A stretch of DNA of 64,000 nt from an uncultured Spirochaetia bacterium (GTDB lineage Bacteria > Spirochaetota > Spirochaetia > CAKZLE01), in contig CAKZLE010000023.1 in the NCBI GenBank assembly GCA_937125225.1, positions 124,001-188,000 on the forward strand. Reading direction: 5' to 3'. Position 1 is the stretch's first letter; each line of letters opens with the position of its first letter. The translations under genes and the position numbers were made by a program. The notes below the pieces were generated by a model. That model was given only the letters and a program-made list of their open reading frames with translations. It was not told the DNA's origin and did no database searches. Positions 44,092 through 53,039 of this stretch are shown one piece after another.

Positions 44092-45384
44092 CTAATCGTC
44101 CTCTTTCTTCATAAGACTTGGAGGTAGAATAAGGTTCAGTACGATACCTACGAGAGTTGCTAGTGCAACACCACTCAGCTCGAATGTGAGTGATTCATTG
44201 ATTGGGAGGTAGATCATTCCACCACCGATCCCGATAACGAGGATGACTGAAGTGATTGTAAGATTCCTCTTACAGGAATAGTCTACACCACTCTCTACAA
44301 CCGTTCTGATACCAGCACTCGCGATGATACCGAAGAGCATCATCGAGATTCCACCCATGACTGGAGTCGGGATGGTCTGGATGATAGCACCTACCTTTTG
44401 AATGAAGGAGAGTACTAGAGCGATGATGGCAGCACCACCGATTACCCATACACTATATACTTTCGAGATTGCCATTACCCCGATATTCTCACCATAGGTG
44501 GTATTTGGAGGTCCACCGAAGAGTGATGCAAAAGCGGTAGCGACACCGTCACCTGCCAGGGTTCTATGAAGGCCTGGGTCCTTATAGAAATCCTTACCCA
44601 CGACCTTACTCACGACCATGGTATCACCAAGGTGTTCAGCAATAGTAGCAAGAGAGACAAGTAGGAAAGTTATGATCGGAACAAGAGCAAACTTTGGCAT
44701 AGCGAACTTAGGAAGTCCGAACCATGCTGCATCATTGATTATCTGGAAGTCGATCAGTGCGAATGCTGGGAATATGAATCCCATGATCAAGGTAAAAAGG
44801 TATCCACCGACGATCGCGATAAGTATAGGGATGACGGTAAAGAAACCTTTCATGACGATACTACAGAAGATCGCGATCCCTAAGGTGACTACTGCGATCA
44901 GCACATAACTACCACTATAACCGTTCGCTGCATCAGCAAATGGATACATCGCCATATTCATGGCTACCGGTGCTAACTTCAATCCGATGACCATGATGAC
45001 ACTACCGATCACGACAGGTGGCAGCACACGGTCAAGCCAGTCCACGCCGAACTTCCTGATGATCGCTGAAATGATCACATAGAAGATACCGACACAGAAG
45101 GAGGCTCCCATCGCATAAGCTACCCCATAAGATGCGCTGACAGTGATCAGCGGGACGATGAATGCGAAAGAGGATCCAAGATAGGTTGGGACCTTTCCTT
45201 TAGTGATCAGGATATAGATAAGTGTACCCATACCTGAAGTGAATAAAGCGATCGATGGACTCAACCCTGTGAGCATCGGAACTAATACGGTCGAGCCAAA
45301 CATAGCGAAGACATGTTGGAAACTAAGTGGGATCCATTTCTTCAGTTCTGGCTTCTGATCGACATCGATGATTTCGTGTGACAT
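44092..45384 (-). CDS. uraA: Uracil/xanthine permease (NCS2 family, UraA-like)
   Basis: A protein of 430 aa with about 14 membrane segments. The start WIPLSFQHVFAMFGSTVLVP, then TYLGSSFAFI, ATIAEHLGDTMVVSKVVGKDF (the substrate-site Glu and following residues) and GGPPNTTYGENIGVMAI all match UraA/UapA-type nucleobase:proton symporters; uracil is most likely. AAGGGGAATGGT precedes the ATG. A hairpin-plus-T-run about 80 bases upstream may be the end of the neighbouring operon or an attenuator. Confidence 0.93.
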   Translation of the reverse strand: MSHEIIDVDQKPELKKWIPLSFQHVFAMFGSTVLVPMLTGLSPSIALFTSGMGTLIYILITKGKVPTYLGSSFAFIVPLITVSASYGVAYAMGASFCVGIFYVIISAIIRKFGVDWLDRVLPPVVIGSVIMVIGLKLAPVAMNMAMYPFADAANGYSGSYVLIAVVTLGIAIFCSIVMKGFFTVIPILIAIVGGYLFTLIMGFIFPAFALIDFQIINDAAWFGLPKFAMPKFALVPIITFLLVSLATIAEHLGDTMVVSKVVGKDFYKDPGLHRTLAGDGVATAFASLFGGPPNTTYGENIGVMAISKVYSVWVIGGAAIIALVLSFIQKVGAIIQTIPTPVMGGISMMLFGIIASAGIRTVVESGVDYSCKRNLTITSVILVIGIGGGMIYLPINESLTFELSGVALATLVGIVLNLILPPSLMKKEDD

Positions 45385-45453
45385 ACCATTCCCCTTGTGT
45401 GTGTTTTATCGGTCAGTGTTGCAGGATGTAGCACAGTATGTCATGGTCATTAC

Positions 45454-45487
45454 AAAAAAAAAGGCCCTTCCGCTTGTCTTTAAGCAG
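45454..45487 (-). terminator. Hairpin and long T-run between response regulator and uraA
   Basis: On the minus strand CTGCTT pairs with AAGCGG (complement of 45470-45487, one G-T pair), then AAGGGCC and nine T (complement of 45454-45462). It could terminate the two-component operon or act as an attenuator in the uraA leader, since TTGACA occurs on the minus strand just after the regulator stop (complement near 45560). Confidence 0.55.
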
Positions 45488-45578
45488 AAAAACCGTTCCT
45501 AGAATATATTCATACTGTATTCATATCTAACAATCAAACCCATGTTAGAACTATTTTTACAATGATTCCTACATAATG

Positions 45579-46274
45579 TCAAGGAATGAAACGGTACCCT
45601 CTCCCTCTAACGGTCCTGATATGATTCGGATTCTCTGATTCTTTCAGATGAAATCGCAACTTGGCAATGTGAACATCTACTGTTCTAGTATAGATACTCG
45701 TATCATAGCCCCATACATCATCAAGAATCTGATCACGGGAGACGATCTGTTGGGGATGTAATGCAAGATACTCAAGAAGACGATACTCCTGAGCGTTCAA
45801 AGAGATTTGGTCCTCTCCAAAGAAGAGAGATCCTTTCACACGATCCAAGGTGTAGTCCCCAAAGACTATCAGATCCGGACTCTCCTTTGATTCTGGTTGG
45901 TCAACAGGAGACTCTGCACGTCTCAAAGAGGCTTCGATCCTTGCAAGCAGCACACCCATATCAAAAGGTTTCATGACATAGTCGTCAGCCCCCTGCTGAA
46001 GACCCATGATCACATCTATATTGGTGTTTCTTGCGGTAAGCATGATGATCGGAGTCCTGATACCATGCTCTCTCAGATGTTTACATACCGTGAATCCATC
46101 ACGTCCGGGTAACATGACATCAAGAAGTATGAGATCGAACTCATGCTGTTTTGCAGCCTCTTCCCCTCTGATACCATCTCCTTTGACCTCTACCTCATAT
46201 CCCTCTGCGATCAGGCGATCTTCCAAGGTCATCTGTACTCCAAGTTCATCTTCTATGATTAGTATCTTAGCCAT
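45579..46274 (-). CDS. OmpR/PhoB-type response regulator
   Basis: A protein of 231 aa. The receiver has Glu8/Asp9, the phosphorylation site Asp52 (LILLDVMLPG), Thr (IIMLTAR) and Lys (VMKPFD). The winged helix contains LNAQEYRLLEYLALHPQQIVSR and HIAKLRFHLKE, with VRGRGYRF at the end. Its start overlaps the kinase gene end by 8 bases. It is probably the activator of the divergent export operon and may bind the 11-bp phased TTTAC repeats at 48068-48105. Confidence 0.96.
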   Translation of the reverse strand: MAKILIIEDELGVQMTLEDRLIAEGYEVEVKGDGIRGEEAAKQHEFDLILLDVMLPGRDGFTVCKHLREHGIRTPIIMLTARNTNIDVIMGLQQGADDYVMKPFDMGVLLARIEASLRRAESPVDQPESKESPDLIVFGDYTLDRVKGSLFFGEDQISLNAQEYRLLEYLALHPQQIVSRDQILDDVWGYDTSIYTRTVDVHIAKLRFHLKESENPNHIRTVRGRGYRFIP

Positions 46275-48006
46275 TATTCTCTACCTTACAGGGGATGTTG
46301 ATGGTGAACCTACATCCCGATTTCTCTATTCCATCTAATCTCTGATAGGGCGATTCCAAATCTACTTTCCCACCTAAGATAGAAACGTTCCTCTTAACGA
46401 TAAACAGTCCAAGACCGCTACCTCGCTCCTGAGAGTCCCTTGATTGGGCACCTCTATAATAGGATTTCCAGATATCCTTCTGTTCCTTGAAAGATATACC
46501 GATACCATCATCTTCAACAACACACTGCAAAGTCTCTGGTTCTGAGAAGCGTATGGTAATACGGATCTCACCATGTTTCTGGGAGTATGCATGATATACG
46601 CCATTGCTAATAAGGTTCGTGATCACTAGAGCCAATAGCTCTTTATCGGTAAGCACCTCTTTGCTAGTATTGATCTTGACCCAATGTAAAGAGATTCCCT
46701 TCTCTTCAGCAAGAATCCCCATCTGCTGCTCAATATCACCAAGTAGCCGGTCAAGCTGTAGTGGACTCTCATGATAAGTATAGACCTTCTTATCCTCGAT
46801 ACGGGAGAATACAAGAATATTCTCTATCATCGATCCTAACCTATGGGTCTGTTGTTTGATGAGTTTCCCGTAGGCAGGGATCCTCTCCCCTTTTATGACC
46901 CCTTCAGCAAGATTGTCTGAGGCTGACTGGATGATCGTCAAGGGGGTCCTCAACTCATGGGTGATAGATGCCGTGAACTCTCGCTCTTTCTGACGCTGAC
47001 CCTGTATCCGTCTCATCTGATAGAAGAGAAGAAGACAGATGAAACCGATAAGAAGAATGAGCAGGATCCCACCGATGAACACGATACTCAGAGTACGTTC
47101 GATGGAGCTGCTATAAGATGAACTCGAGGTGAAGGAGACTCCTGCTAAGATAAAGTCAAAATCACTAAGATGCAGGAATTCTTCAGGTGGCATCTCATTC
47201 TCAGATTTTGGTTTATTCTCGATATCAAAGGACTTCATGAAGTCTGGAAGTTTATATCCTCTACCTAATAAGAAAGGGATGAACTGTTCAGTGGTCTCTA
47301 TATAGGAATCTCCCATGAGGGCACGAACCGGATTATAATGATAATCTGTTATAATCCGACCCTGATCATCAATATAGGTGGTGAAGTCAGGGTCCTGTGG
47401 AGTGATCATCCAATTGATCTCGATATCCTGATAGACCTGTTCGATCTCGGGAAGAACACCTGTCTCAATGAAAGTGAAGAGGTCGAGTTCGATCAATATG
47501 ACATATTGCTCATCGAGTGGTACCTGAATATAGACAGCTGAAGCGGTGATCGTGAGACTCTTGGTGTTACTTGCTACTCCTGCTCTTATATCGATCTCAT
47601 ATGGGAGAGAGACCTCTTGAAAGCCCCTCTCACTATACTGACGTATTCTATGCTCATCAGAGAGGAGATCCACATAACCTATGGTGGTAAACAGATAGTC
47701 TGATTGGCTATTTGGCCCGAACCTCTCATAAATATCAACAAGCTGATCCTCAATGACATCTTTTCTGTTTCCCGAGTTCTCGAGCATCTGATCCAACCAG
47801 TTCGTCAGCAACTCCGTTCGCTGTAGTTCTCTACTGATGATCCTGTTTATCGAGAAGATGAGAGAGTTGTATGTCTTTTGATACTCCTCCTCAGCAATTG
47901 CTGAGAACCATCGGTATTCGAGCATACCGAAAGTGAACAGGATCACGAGAAAGAGGAGGATGGTGGTTGTGATGATGAATCTACTCTTCAGCCATTTCAC
48001 ATTCAT
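46267..48006 (-). CDS. Membrane sensor histidine kinase
   Basis: A protein of 579 aa. Membrane segments at about 9-28 and 306-329 enclose a periplasmic sensor region of about 275 residues with no family that I recognise. HisKA has His350 in TASITHELRTPLTII; HATPase has NLISNGVYHA, EDDGIGIS and GSGLGLFIVKRN. No HAMP domain is obvious between the second span and HisKA. It pairs with the regulator downstream. The signal is unknown; the divergent exporter suggests a toxic amphiphile or envelope stress. Confidence 0.94.
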   Translation of the reverse strand: MNVKWLKSRFIITTTILLFLVILFTFGMLEYRWFSAIAEEEYQKTYNSLIFSINRIISRELQRTELLTNWLDQMLENSGNRKDVIEDQLVDIYERFGPNSQSDYLFTTIGYVDLLSDEHRIRQYSERGFQEVSLPYEIDIRAGVASNTKSLTITASAVYIQVPLDEQYVILIELDLFTFIETGVLPEIEQVYQDIEINWMITPQDPDFTTYIDDQGRIITDYHYNPVRALMGDSYIETTEQFIPFLLGRGYKLPDFMKSFDIENKPKSENEMPPEEFLHLSDFDFILAGVSFTSSSSYSSSIERTLSIVFIGGILLILLIGFICLLLFYQMRRIQGQRQKEREFTASITHELRTPLTIIQSASDNLAEGVIKGERIPAYGKLIKQQTHRLGSMIENILVFSRIEDKKVYTYHESPLQLDRLLGDIEQQMGILAEEKGISLHWVKINTSKEVLTDKELLALVITNLISNGVYHAYSQKHGEIRITIRFSEPETLQCVVEDDGIGISFKEQKDIWKSYYRGAQSRDSQERGSGLGLFIVKRNVSILGGKVDLESPYQRLDGIEKSGCRFTINIPCKVENNG

Positions 48007-48067
48007 AAGACTATCATAACGGGTTAAGCCGATTTGAACTATAAAAATCTTTCTTGGGTCATCTTCT

Positions 48068-48105
48068 TTTACATAATTTACATCTGATTTACCTGAGGTT
48101 TACCT
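48068..48105 (+). promoter_or_regulatory. 11-bp phased TTTAC direct repeats upstream of the export operon
   Basis: TTTAC occurs at 48068, 48077, 48088 and 48099. The last two are the perfect repeat TTTACCT-GAGG-TTTACCT, and the last three are spaced 11 bases apart, one helical turn. OmpR/PhoP-type regulators bind 11-bp direct repeats of this kind. The site lies between the divergent kinase gene and the adaptor gene, so it could control both. Confidence 0.65.
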
Positions 48106-48149
48106 TCAATAGAACATTTAACGGTATGTTATTCTCAGGAGGCGACTAT

Positions 48150-49625
48150 ATGAGTACAGAAGAACATATCATCCAAGTGAATAAGGTAAAACCCCATACA
48201 TCTAAGAAGAAAAGAAGAAGGATCATCATCGTTTCGATCCTTTTGCTAGCATTGGCAGGAGGGGCCTACTGGTACCTCACTCAAGCAACACAACAAGAGG
48301 TCCTTACCATCTCCTCATACGATGAGATCAATGTGACGCTAGGATCATTAGTCTCGACAACAGAGGCTAGTGGTACGGTAGTACTACCCTCTCAGGTCAC
48401 CATTATCAACTCAGATGATGCCTACGTAAAAGAGCTTCTCGTAACAGAAGGAGATGAGATCACCACCGAAGATATTCTTCTCATCATGGACGTTCCTGAA
48501 TATGAAGAACAGATGGAGACCTACGAGGTAGAGCTCGAACAGGCGAACATCGAACTCGACTCTCAGATCTCACAATATGATTATGACATACAGACACTGC
48601 GACTGAAGATCGCTAGAACTATAGAAGATATTGCAGGGGCTGAAGCCGATATAGAAGAGATAACCTCTGACTCTCTCTATGAGATCAAGACACTACAACT
48701 TGAACTCGATAGACTCATAGAGGATATTGCAGAGGCGACTGTAGAGGTCGAAGAGGCTGAAGCGCTCTCGAACTTGAGGACGACCTATAGTGAGACCTAT
48801 GAGAATGCCCTAGACTCACTCGAAGCTCTGATAGAGAACAAAGAGGACCTAGAGGCACAATTGGCCGAGACCTATGCAGATACCTATGAAGGTGCCGTAG
48901 AGACTCTTGAGGCACTGAAAGAGAATCATGAGGATTACGAATCTGAACTCACACAGACGATCGCAGAACGTGAATACTATATAGCTAAACAGAACTCGAA
49001 CATAAGACAGATCGCACTCAACATCTCTCAACTTGAAGAGGAGATTGCAGATCTTCATCTCACGAGTCCTATCGCAGGTGAGATCCTGAGCATAAATGAG
49101 GATGCTGAGATCATCGGTAACTACCTAGATTCATCAACCTCTCTGTTCATCGTAGCGGACCGATCCGATGTCTATGTCGATCTTGATATCTATGAGCAAT
49201 ACTCATCACTTCTCGAGATTGGAGATCCGGTAGAGCTCACCATAGGTACAGAGACCATGGAATCAGAGATCATCAAGATCGGGAAGGTCGCATCCCTTGA
49301 TTCAGATGGCTTGAGTGCTACGATCACTATCAGAGTCCGTCCGATCACAGATACCGTACTCAACCCTGGTGCATCTGCAGTATCAAGTATCATACTTGGT
49401 ATCCAGGAGAATGCGTTGCTCCTTCCAAGAGGAGCCTATCTGACGACCGGTAATCAGAAGTACCTGTATGTCATTGAAGGTGATAAGGCCTATAAGACAG
49501 AGGTATCCTTCGGTGATATCGAAGGAAACAGTGTAGAGATACTCAGTGGAGTCGATGCAGGTGATACGATCATCACATCCTCTTATTCGAATTTCATCGG
49601 TGAAGATGTCATCCAATTACAGTAA
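48150..49625 (+). CDS. Efflux periplasmic adaptor protein (MacA-like) with long coiled coil
   Basis: A protein of 491 aa with a membrane anchor (IIIVSILLLALAGGAYWYL) and then split lipoyl, hairpin and beta-barrel regions: VVLPSQVTIINSDDAYVKELLV, the matching return HLTSPIAGEILSI and the C-terminal LLLPRGAYLTTGNQKYLYVI. The hairpin is long (about residues 120-295) and contains an internal duplication, ENALDSLEALIENKEDLE against GAVETLEALKENHEDYE. It would link the inner-membrane ABC exporter to the TolC-like protein encoded in the same operon. AGGAGG precedes ATG 48150; the longer form from 48054 includes the regulatory repeats and is unlikely. Confidence 0.9.
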   Translation: MSTEEHIIQVNKVKPHTSKKKRRRIIIVSILLLALAGGAYWYLTQATQQEVLTISSYDEINVTLGSLVSTTEASGTVVLPSQVTIINSDDAYVKELLVTEGDEITTEDILLIMDVPEYEEQMETYEVELEQANIELDSQISQYDYDIQTLRLKIARTIEDIAGAEADIEEITSDSLYEIKTLQLELDRLIEDIAEATVEVEEAEALSNLRTTYSETYENALDSLEALIENKEDLEAQLAETYADTYEGAVETLEALKENHEDYESELTQTIAEREYYIAKQNSNIRQIALNISQLEEEIADLHLTSPIAGEILSINEDAEIIGNYLDSSTSLFIVADRSDVYVDLDIYEQYSSLLEIGDPVELTIGTETMESEIIKIGKVASLDSDGLSATITIRVRPITDTVLNPGASAVSSIILGIQENALLLPRGAYLTTGNQKYLYVIEGDKAYKTEVSFGDIEGNSVEILSGVDAGDTIITSSYSNFIGEDVIQLQ

Positions 49626-49638
49626 CAAGGAGAGAATC

Positions 49639-50334
49639 ATGATTCAATTAGAGAATATTTCAAAGATATATGACCTGCAGGAGGTGAAGATCACCGCCTT
49701 AGATAACGTTTCCTTCAACATCGACCGTGGTGAGTACATTGCGATCATGGGACCCTCAGGGTCAGGGAAGTCAACTATGATGCAGATCCTTGGGATCTTA
49801 GACAATGCCACCAATGGGGTCTATAAACTCGAAGGCTATGATATTACTACCCTGCCAGACAAAGAACAGGCAAGGATCAGGAACAAGCATTTCGGGTTCA
49901 TCTTCCAGAGTTTCAACCTCTTCCCCGAACTCAGTGCGGTAGAGAATGTCATGCTTCCTATGCAGTATGCCGGAGTCCCGGTAAAAAAGAGAAAAGAACG
50001 GGCAATCTACCTTCTCAATGAGGTGGGACTCGATCACCGAATGAACCACCTCCCTACCATGCTCAGTGGTGGAGAACAGCAGAGAGTCGCTATCGCAAGA
50101 GCTCTCTCGAATGAACCAGACCTGATCCTTGCAGACGAACCTACTGGAAATCTGCCAACCGAAAAAGGTGATGAGATCATGGATATCCTCGAGAAGGTTA
50201 ACAATAATGGTGTCACCATCGTCATGGTCACCCATAACCCGAATCAGGGCAAGAGAGCTAAGCGGATCATAAATCTGCGAGATGGTAGATTGGAATCATC
50301 TATCACTGCAACAGGAGCAGCATATGCGAAATGA
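49639..50334 (+). CDS. ABC exporter ATPase (MacB/LolD-like) with unusual D-loop
   Basis: A protein of 231 aa with Walker [10 protein letters not shown] (38-46), signature LSGGEQQ (142-148) and Walker [10 protein letters not shown]. The D-loop, normally GNLD in this family, reads GNLPTEKG with Pro173 replacing the Asp. The start ATG 49639 has AAGGAGAG upstream. The end overlaps the first permease gene by 11 bases. It is expected to power the two FtsX-type permeases encoded next. Confidence 0.92.
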   Translation: MIQLENISKIYDLQEVKITALDNVSFNIDRGEYIAIMGPSGSGKSTMMQILGILDNATNGVYKLEGYDITTLPDKEQARIRNKHFGFIFQSFNLFPELSAVENVMLPMQYAGVPVKKRKERAIYLLNEVGLDHRMNHLPTMLSGGEQQRVAIARALSNEPDLILADEPTGNLPTEKGDEIMDILEKVNNNGVTIVMVTHNPNQGKRAKRIINLRDGRLESSITATGAAYAK

Positions 50335-51718
50335 ATCAGGCAAGATCATGCTGCGACGGTTCATTGACCGTCTGACTGAATCTGGTCTTCTAATCCTCAC
50401 GGTTGCTCTAGGTGTCGGCGCCTTTGCAGCCGGTGGTGCACTTTTCATCAATGTCCAGCAGCAGAGTATCGAGATGCTCAACTCTCCGGCCTATCAGGAG
50501 ATCGTAGTCTCAACAAGGACTGATACGGAGAATATGGATGTCCCGGTAGAGGCGAAAGCTCTCAATGAGAATGCGATCCTCACTCAGGCCGATCTTGATG
50601 CGGCAGACCTTATCCCATCGATCGAGTACTCCTATATTCTCAATAACTCTAGAATACACCCGATCAATGAGGATTCACTAGCTGAAGAAGCAGAGAAATC
50701 TGCGATGCGAGAACAGTTCCAGGCAAGTAACAAGGCCAGTGAAGATACAGAGGCTCCCGGTGAACCCCCAGAAGGTGATAAGCAGGGCTTCGGTCTCGAT
50801 GTCACAGATGAGTGGGACTCCCTCCAGGCATCAGATGATATCATCATCTCGCAGGAGGACGAATACTCAGGTTATGAGATCACCTCAGAATTCTTCAGCG
50901 CTACCAAACTCGCTGTCTCAGCGGGGTCACTCTTCTCAATGAGTGATTATACCGATACAGCATCTGTCATCATCCTGGGAGATACCATGGCACAGAATCT
51001 CGCAACTGAAGGGGAATCTACCGATACCCTCATAGGAAAGAGACTTCTCACAAGAGAGGGGTATCAGACTATCGTCGGTATACTCGAACCTACAGGAGAT
51101 ACCTATGACGCCCTATACTACGAACCCTACAGGGATTCAGCTAATTCAGCAGGTTTCACCGGGATCAGAAGGATGTCGATGAACAGCGAACTTCGTTTCA
51201 GTGTATCAGATGTTGAAAAACTCGATTCAGTCGCAGCACTTCTTGATGACTGGTTCATCAATCAGTTCGGTGAGGATCAGGTGAATGTCTCAAACCCAAG
51301 GATCGAGGCAGAGCAGACCATTGCTAGAAATAACGGTATCAGTCTTCTCCTCTTCATCCTCTCCCTCGCAGGCCTGTTCATCGCATCGGTTAATGTAGCA
51401 CATATGATGCTCAGTAGGACGATGAGAATGAAGAAACATGTCGGTATACTTATGGCCCTCGGTGCAACGAGAAAGAATATCAACAGGCTCTTCGCATCAG
51501 AATCTCTTGTGGTAATAGCACTTGGCTCCATCGCAGGGGCACTGATCGCTATACCGCTCAATATCCAGATGAAGAACACCCTTGAACTTCAGGGAAGTGC
51601 GACACCGCTTGTCATCATCAGTGCACTCGTCTCAGCTCTGATCATCTTCACCTTTACGCAGATACCGATCAGAAGGTTCGACAGTATCAAACCTGCCGAT
51701 GCCATGAGATCTAATTAG
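50324..51718 (+). CDS. FtsX/MacB-type ABC permease 1
   Basis: A protein of 464 aa. One membrane span near residues 22-45, a large periplasmic domain (about 50-335) with a proline-rich acidic linker (EDTEAPGEPPEGDK), then three spans with LFILSLAGLFIASVNVAHMM and LMALGATRKNINRLFASE, the FtsX core. The start ATG 50324 has AGGAG upstream and overlaps the ATPase end. With permease 2 it would form a heterodimeric MacB-like exporter. Confidence 0.9.
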   Translation: MRNESGKIMLRRFIDRLTESGLLILTVALGVGAFAAGGALFINVQQQSIEMLNSPAYQEIVVSTRTDTENMDVPVEAKALNENAILTQADLDAADLIPSIEYSYILNNSRIHPINEDSLAEEAEKSAMREQFQASNKASEDTEAPGEPPEGDKQGFGLDVTDEWDSLQASDDIIISQEDEYSGYEITSEFFSATKLAVSAGSLFSMSDYTDTASVIILGDTMAQNLATEGESTDTLIGKRLLTREGYQTIVGILEPTGDTYDALYYEPYRDSANSAGFTGIRRMSMNSELRFSVSDVEKLDSVAALLDDWFINQFGEDQVNVSNPRIEAEQTIARNNGISLLLFILSLAGLFIASVNVAHMMLSRTMRMKKHVGILMALGATRKNINRLFASESLVVIALGSIAGALIAIPLNIQMKNTLELQGSATPLVIISALVSALIIFTFTQIPIRRFDSIKPADAMRSN

Positions 51719-51728
51719 GAGATATGCT

Positions 51729-53036
51729 ATGAAAAAGTTTTTTGTCATGCTCATTAGACAGTGGGCACAATCACCGATAAAAGTATTACTGACACTCTTA
51801 GCAGTCTCACTTGGAACATTCATCCTCATCCTCTCCTTCAGTGTGACGAACATCATACAGAGTGAGGTGACCGATGTCCTCAATGAACAGGGTGTCATCG
51901 TACATGTCGCAAATGGGGAATGGTCCTCAGATGGAGGGATAGATCAGAACAGACCCTCAGAGTGGGATGCATCAGCTAAGGATTATCTCATCTCTGATAC
52001 TGATACGGTGGAGTATGCCGCAATCGTCAGCTTTGCCCCTTTTGCAGAGCTTACCATTGACGGATCATCCTACAACCTTCGAAGTGCTGTTGGTACAGAA
52101 CCAAGCTATTTTGATGTCTACGATCTGCTGCTCATAGCAGGAAACCCCATGACGGATGAGGATATCGATCAAGGATCAAGAAAGACCTGGATCAGTGAAT
52201 CCACAGCTATCGCACTATTCGGTTCTGCTGAAGAGGCAATCGGAGAATGGGTCCAGCCCCCGGGAATGCAGATGGGGAGAGGAATGAATAACAAGCAAGA
52301 GAATGTGGTGACTCTTTACAGTGTCACCGGTGTCTATGGAGACCCCTCGGAGATCACCAGGAAATCCTATGGTATAGGGGATCTGATCATTCCCTACACA
52401 GCACTGCTTCCTAGCGGCATCAACTCCAATATGGCGAAGAACCTGATGTCCGGGATGATGGTAGTGAAGAGTTCTGATACTTCAATCGATTCTGCTGAAT
52501 CGACCATTCGACAGACATTGACCCAGAACTATGGGGATGATATCGATATCATCGTATGGGAGGGTTCGACTCAGGGAGAGACCACCTATATGCATGATCT
52601 GAGAAAGACTGTTGATGTATTTACTGTATCGGTCAATATCCTTGGTATCGTATTGATGCTTGTCAGTACCCTCGGAGTCTTCAGTATCATGCTCGTAGAG
52701 GCTTTGAGCCGAAAAAAACATATCGCTTTAGAACGAGCACTTGGAGCCTCGAAAGGAAGGATCATCAAGGAGTTCTGGAGCTGGTCAATATCAATGAGTT
52801 TCTTTGGTGTGGTCATCGGGGCAATCATTGCCTACTTTGCCTGCCCGTCAGTACTGTCTACTATAGCACCGCTAGTCGGCGATCTATCCTCTGAACTCGA
52901 TCTCTCCTCAGGAATCGACCTGATGGCACTCTTAGAAAGCACTATCCTCGTACTGGGCTTTGGCGGCCTCTTTGGTCTACTCCCTGCCCTACCGGTAGTC
53001 AATGATAACATCTCTGATGTTCTGAAGGAGTCATAA
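51729..53036 (+). CDS. FtsX/MacB-type ABC permease 2
   Basis: A protein of 435 aa of the same build as permease 1: an N-terminal span (VLLTLLAVSLGTFILILSF), a periplasmic domain to about residue 300, and three C-terminal spans with FSIMLVEALSRKKHIALERALGASKGRIIKEFWSWS. AGGAG occurs just upstream of the ATG, and the gene starts 10 bases after permease 1. The presence of two different permeases rather than one MacB fusion is notable. Confidence 0.9.
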   Translation: MKKFFVMLIRQWAQSPIKVLLTLLAVSLGTFILILSFSVTNIIQSEVTDVLNEQGVIVHVANGEWSSDGGIDQNRPSEWDASAKDYLISDTDTVEYAAIVSFAPFAELTIDGSSYNLRSAVGTEPSYFDVYDLLLIAGNPMTDEDIDQGSRKTWISESTAIALFGSAEEAIGEWVQPPGMQMGRGMNNKQENVVTLYSVTGVYGDPSEITRKSYGIGDLIIPYTALLPSGINSNMAKNLMSGMMVVKSSDTSIDSAESTIRQTLTQNYGDDIDIIVWEGSTQGETTYMHDLRKTVDVFTVSVNILGIVLMLVSTLGVFSIMLVEALSRKKHIALERALGASKGRIIKEFWSWSISMSFFGVVIGAIIAYFACPSVLSTIAPLVGDLSSELDLSSGIDLMALLESTILVLGFGGLFGLLPALPVVNDNISDVLKES

Positions 53037-53039
53037 AAC

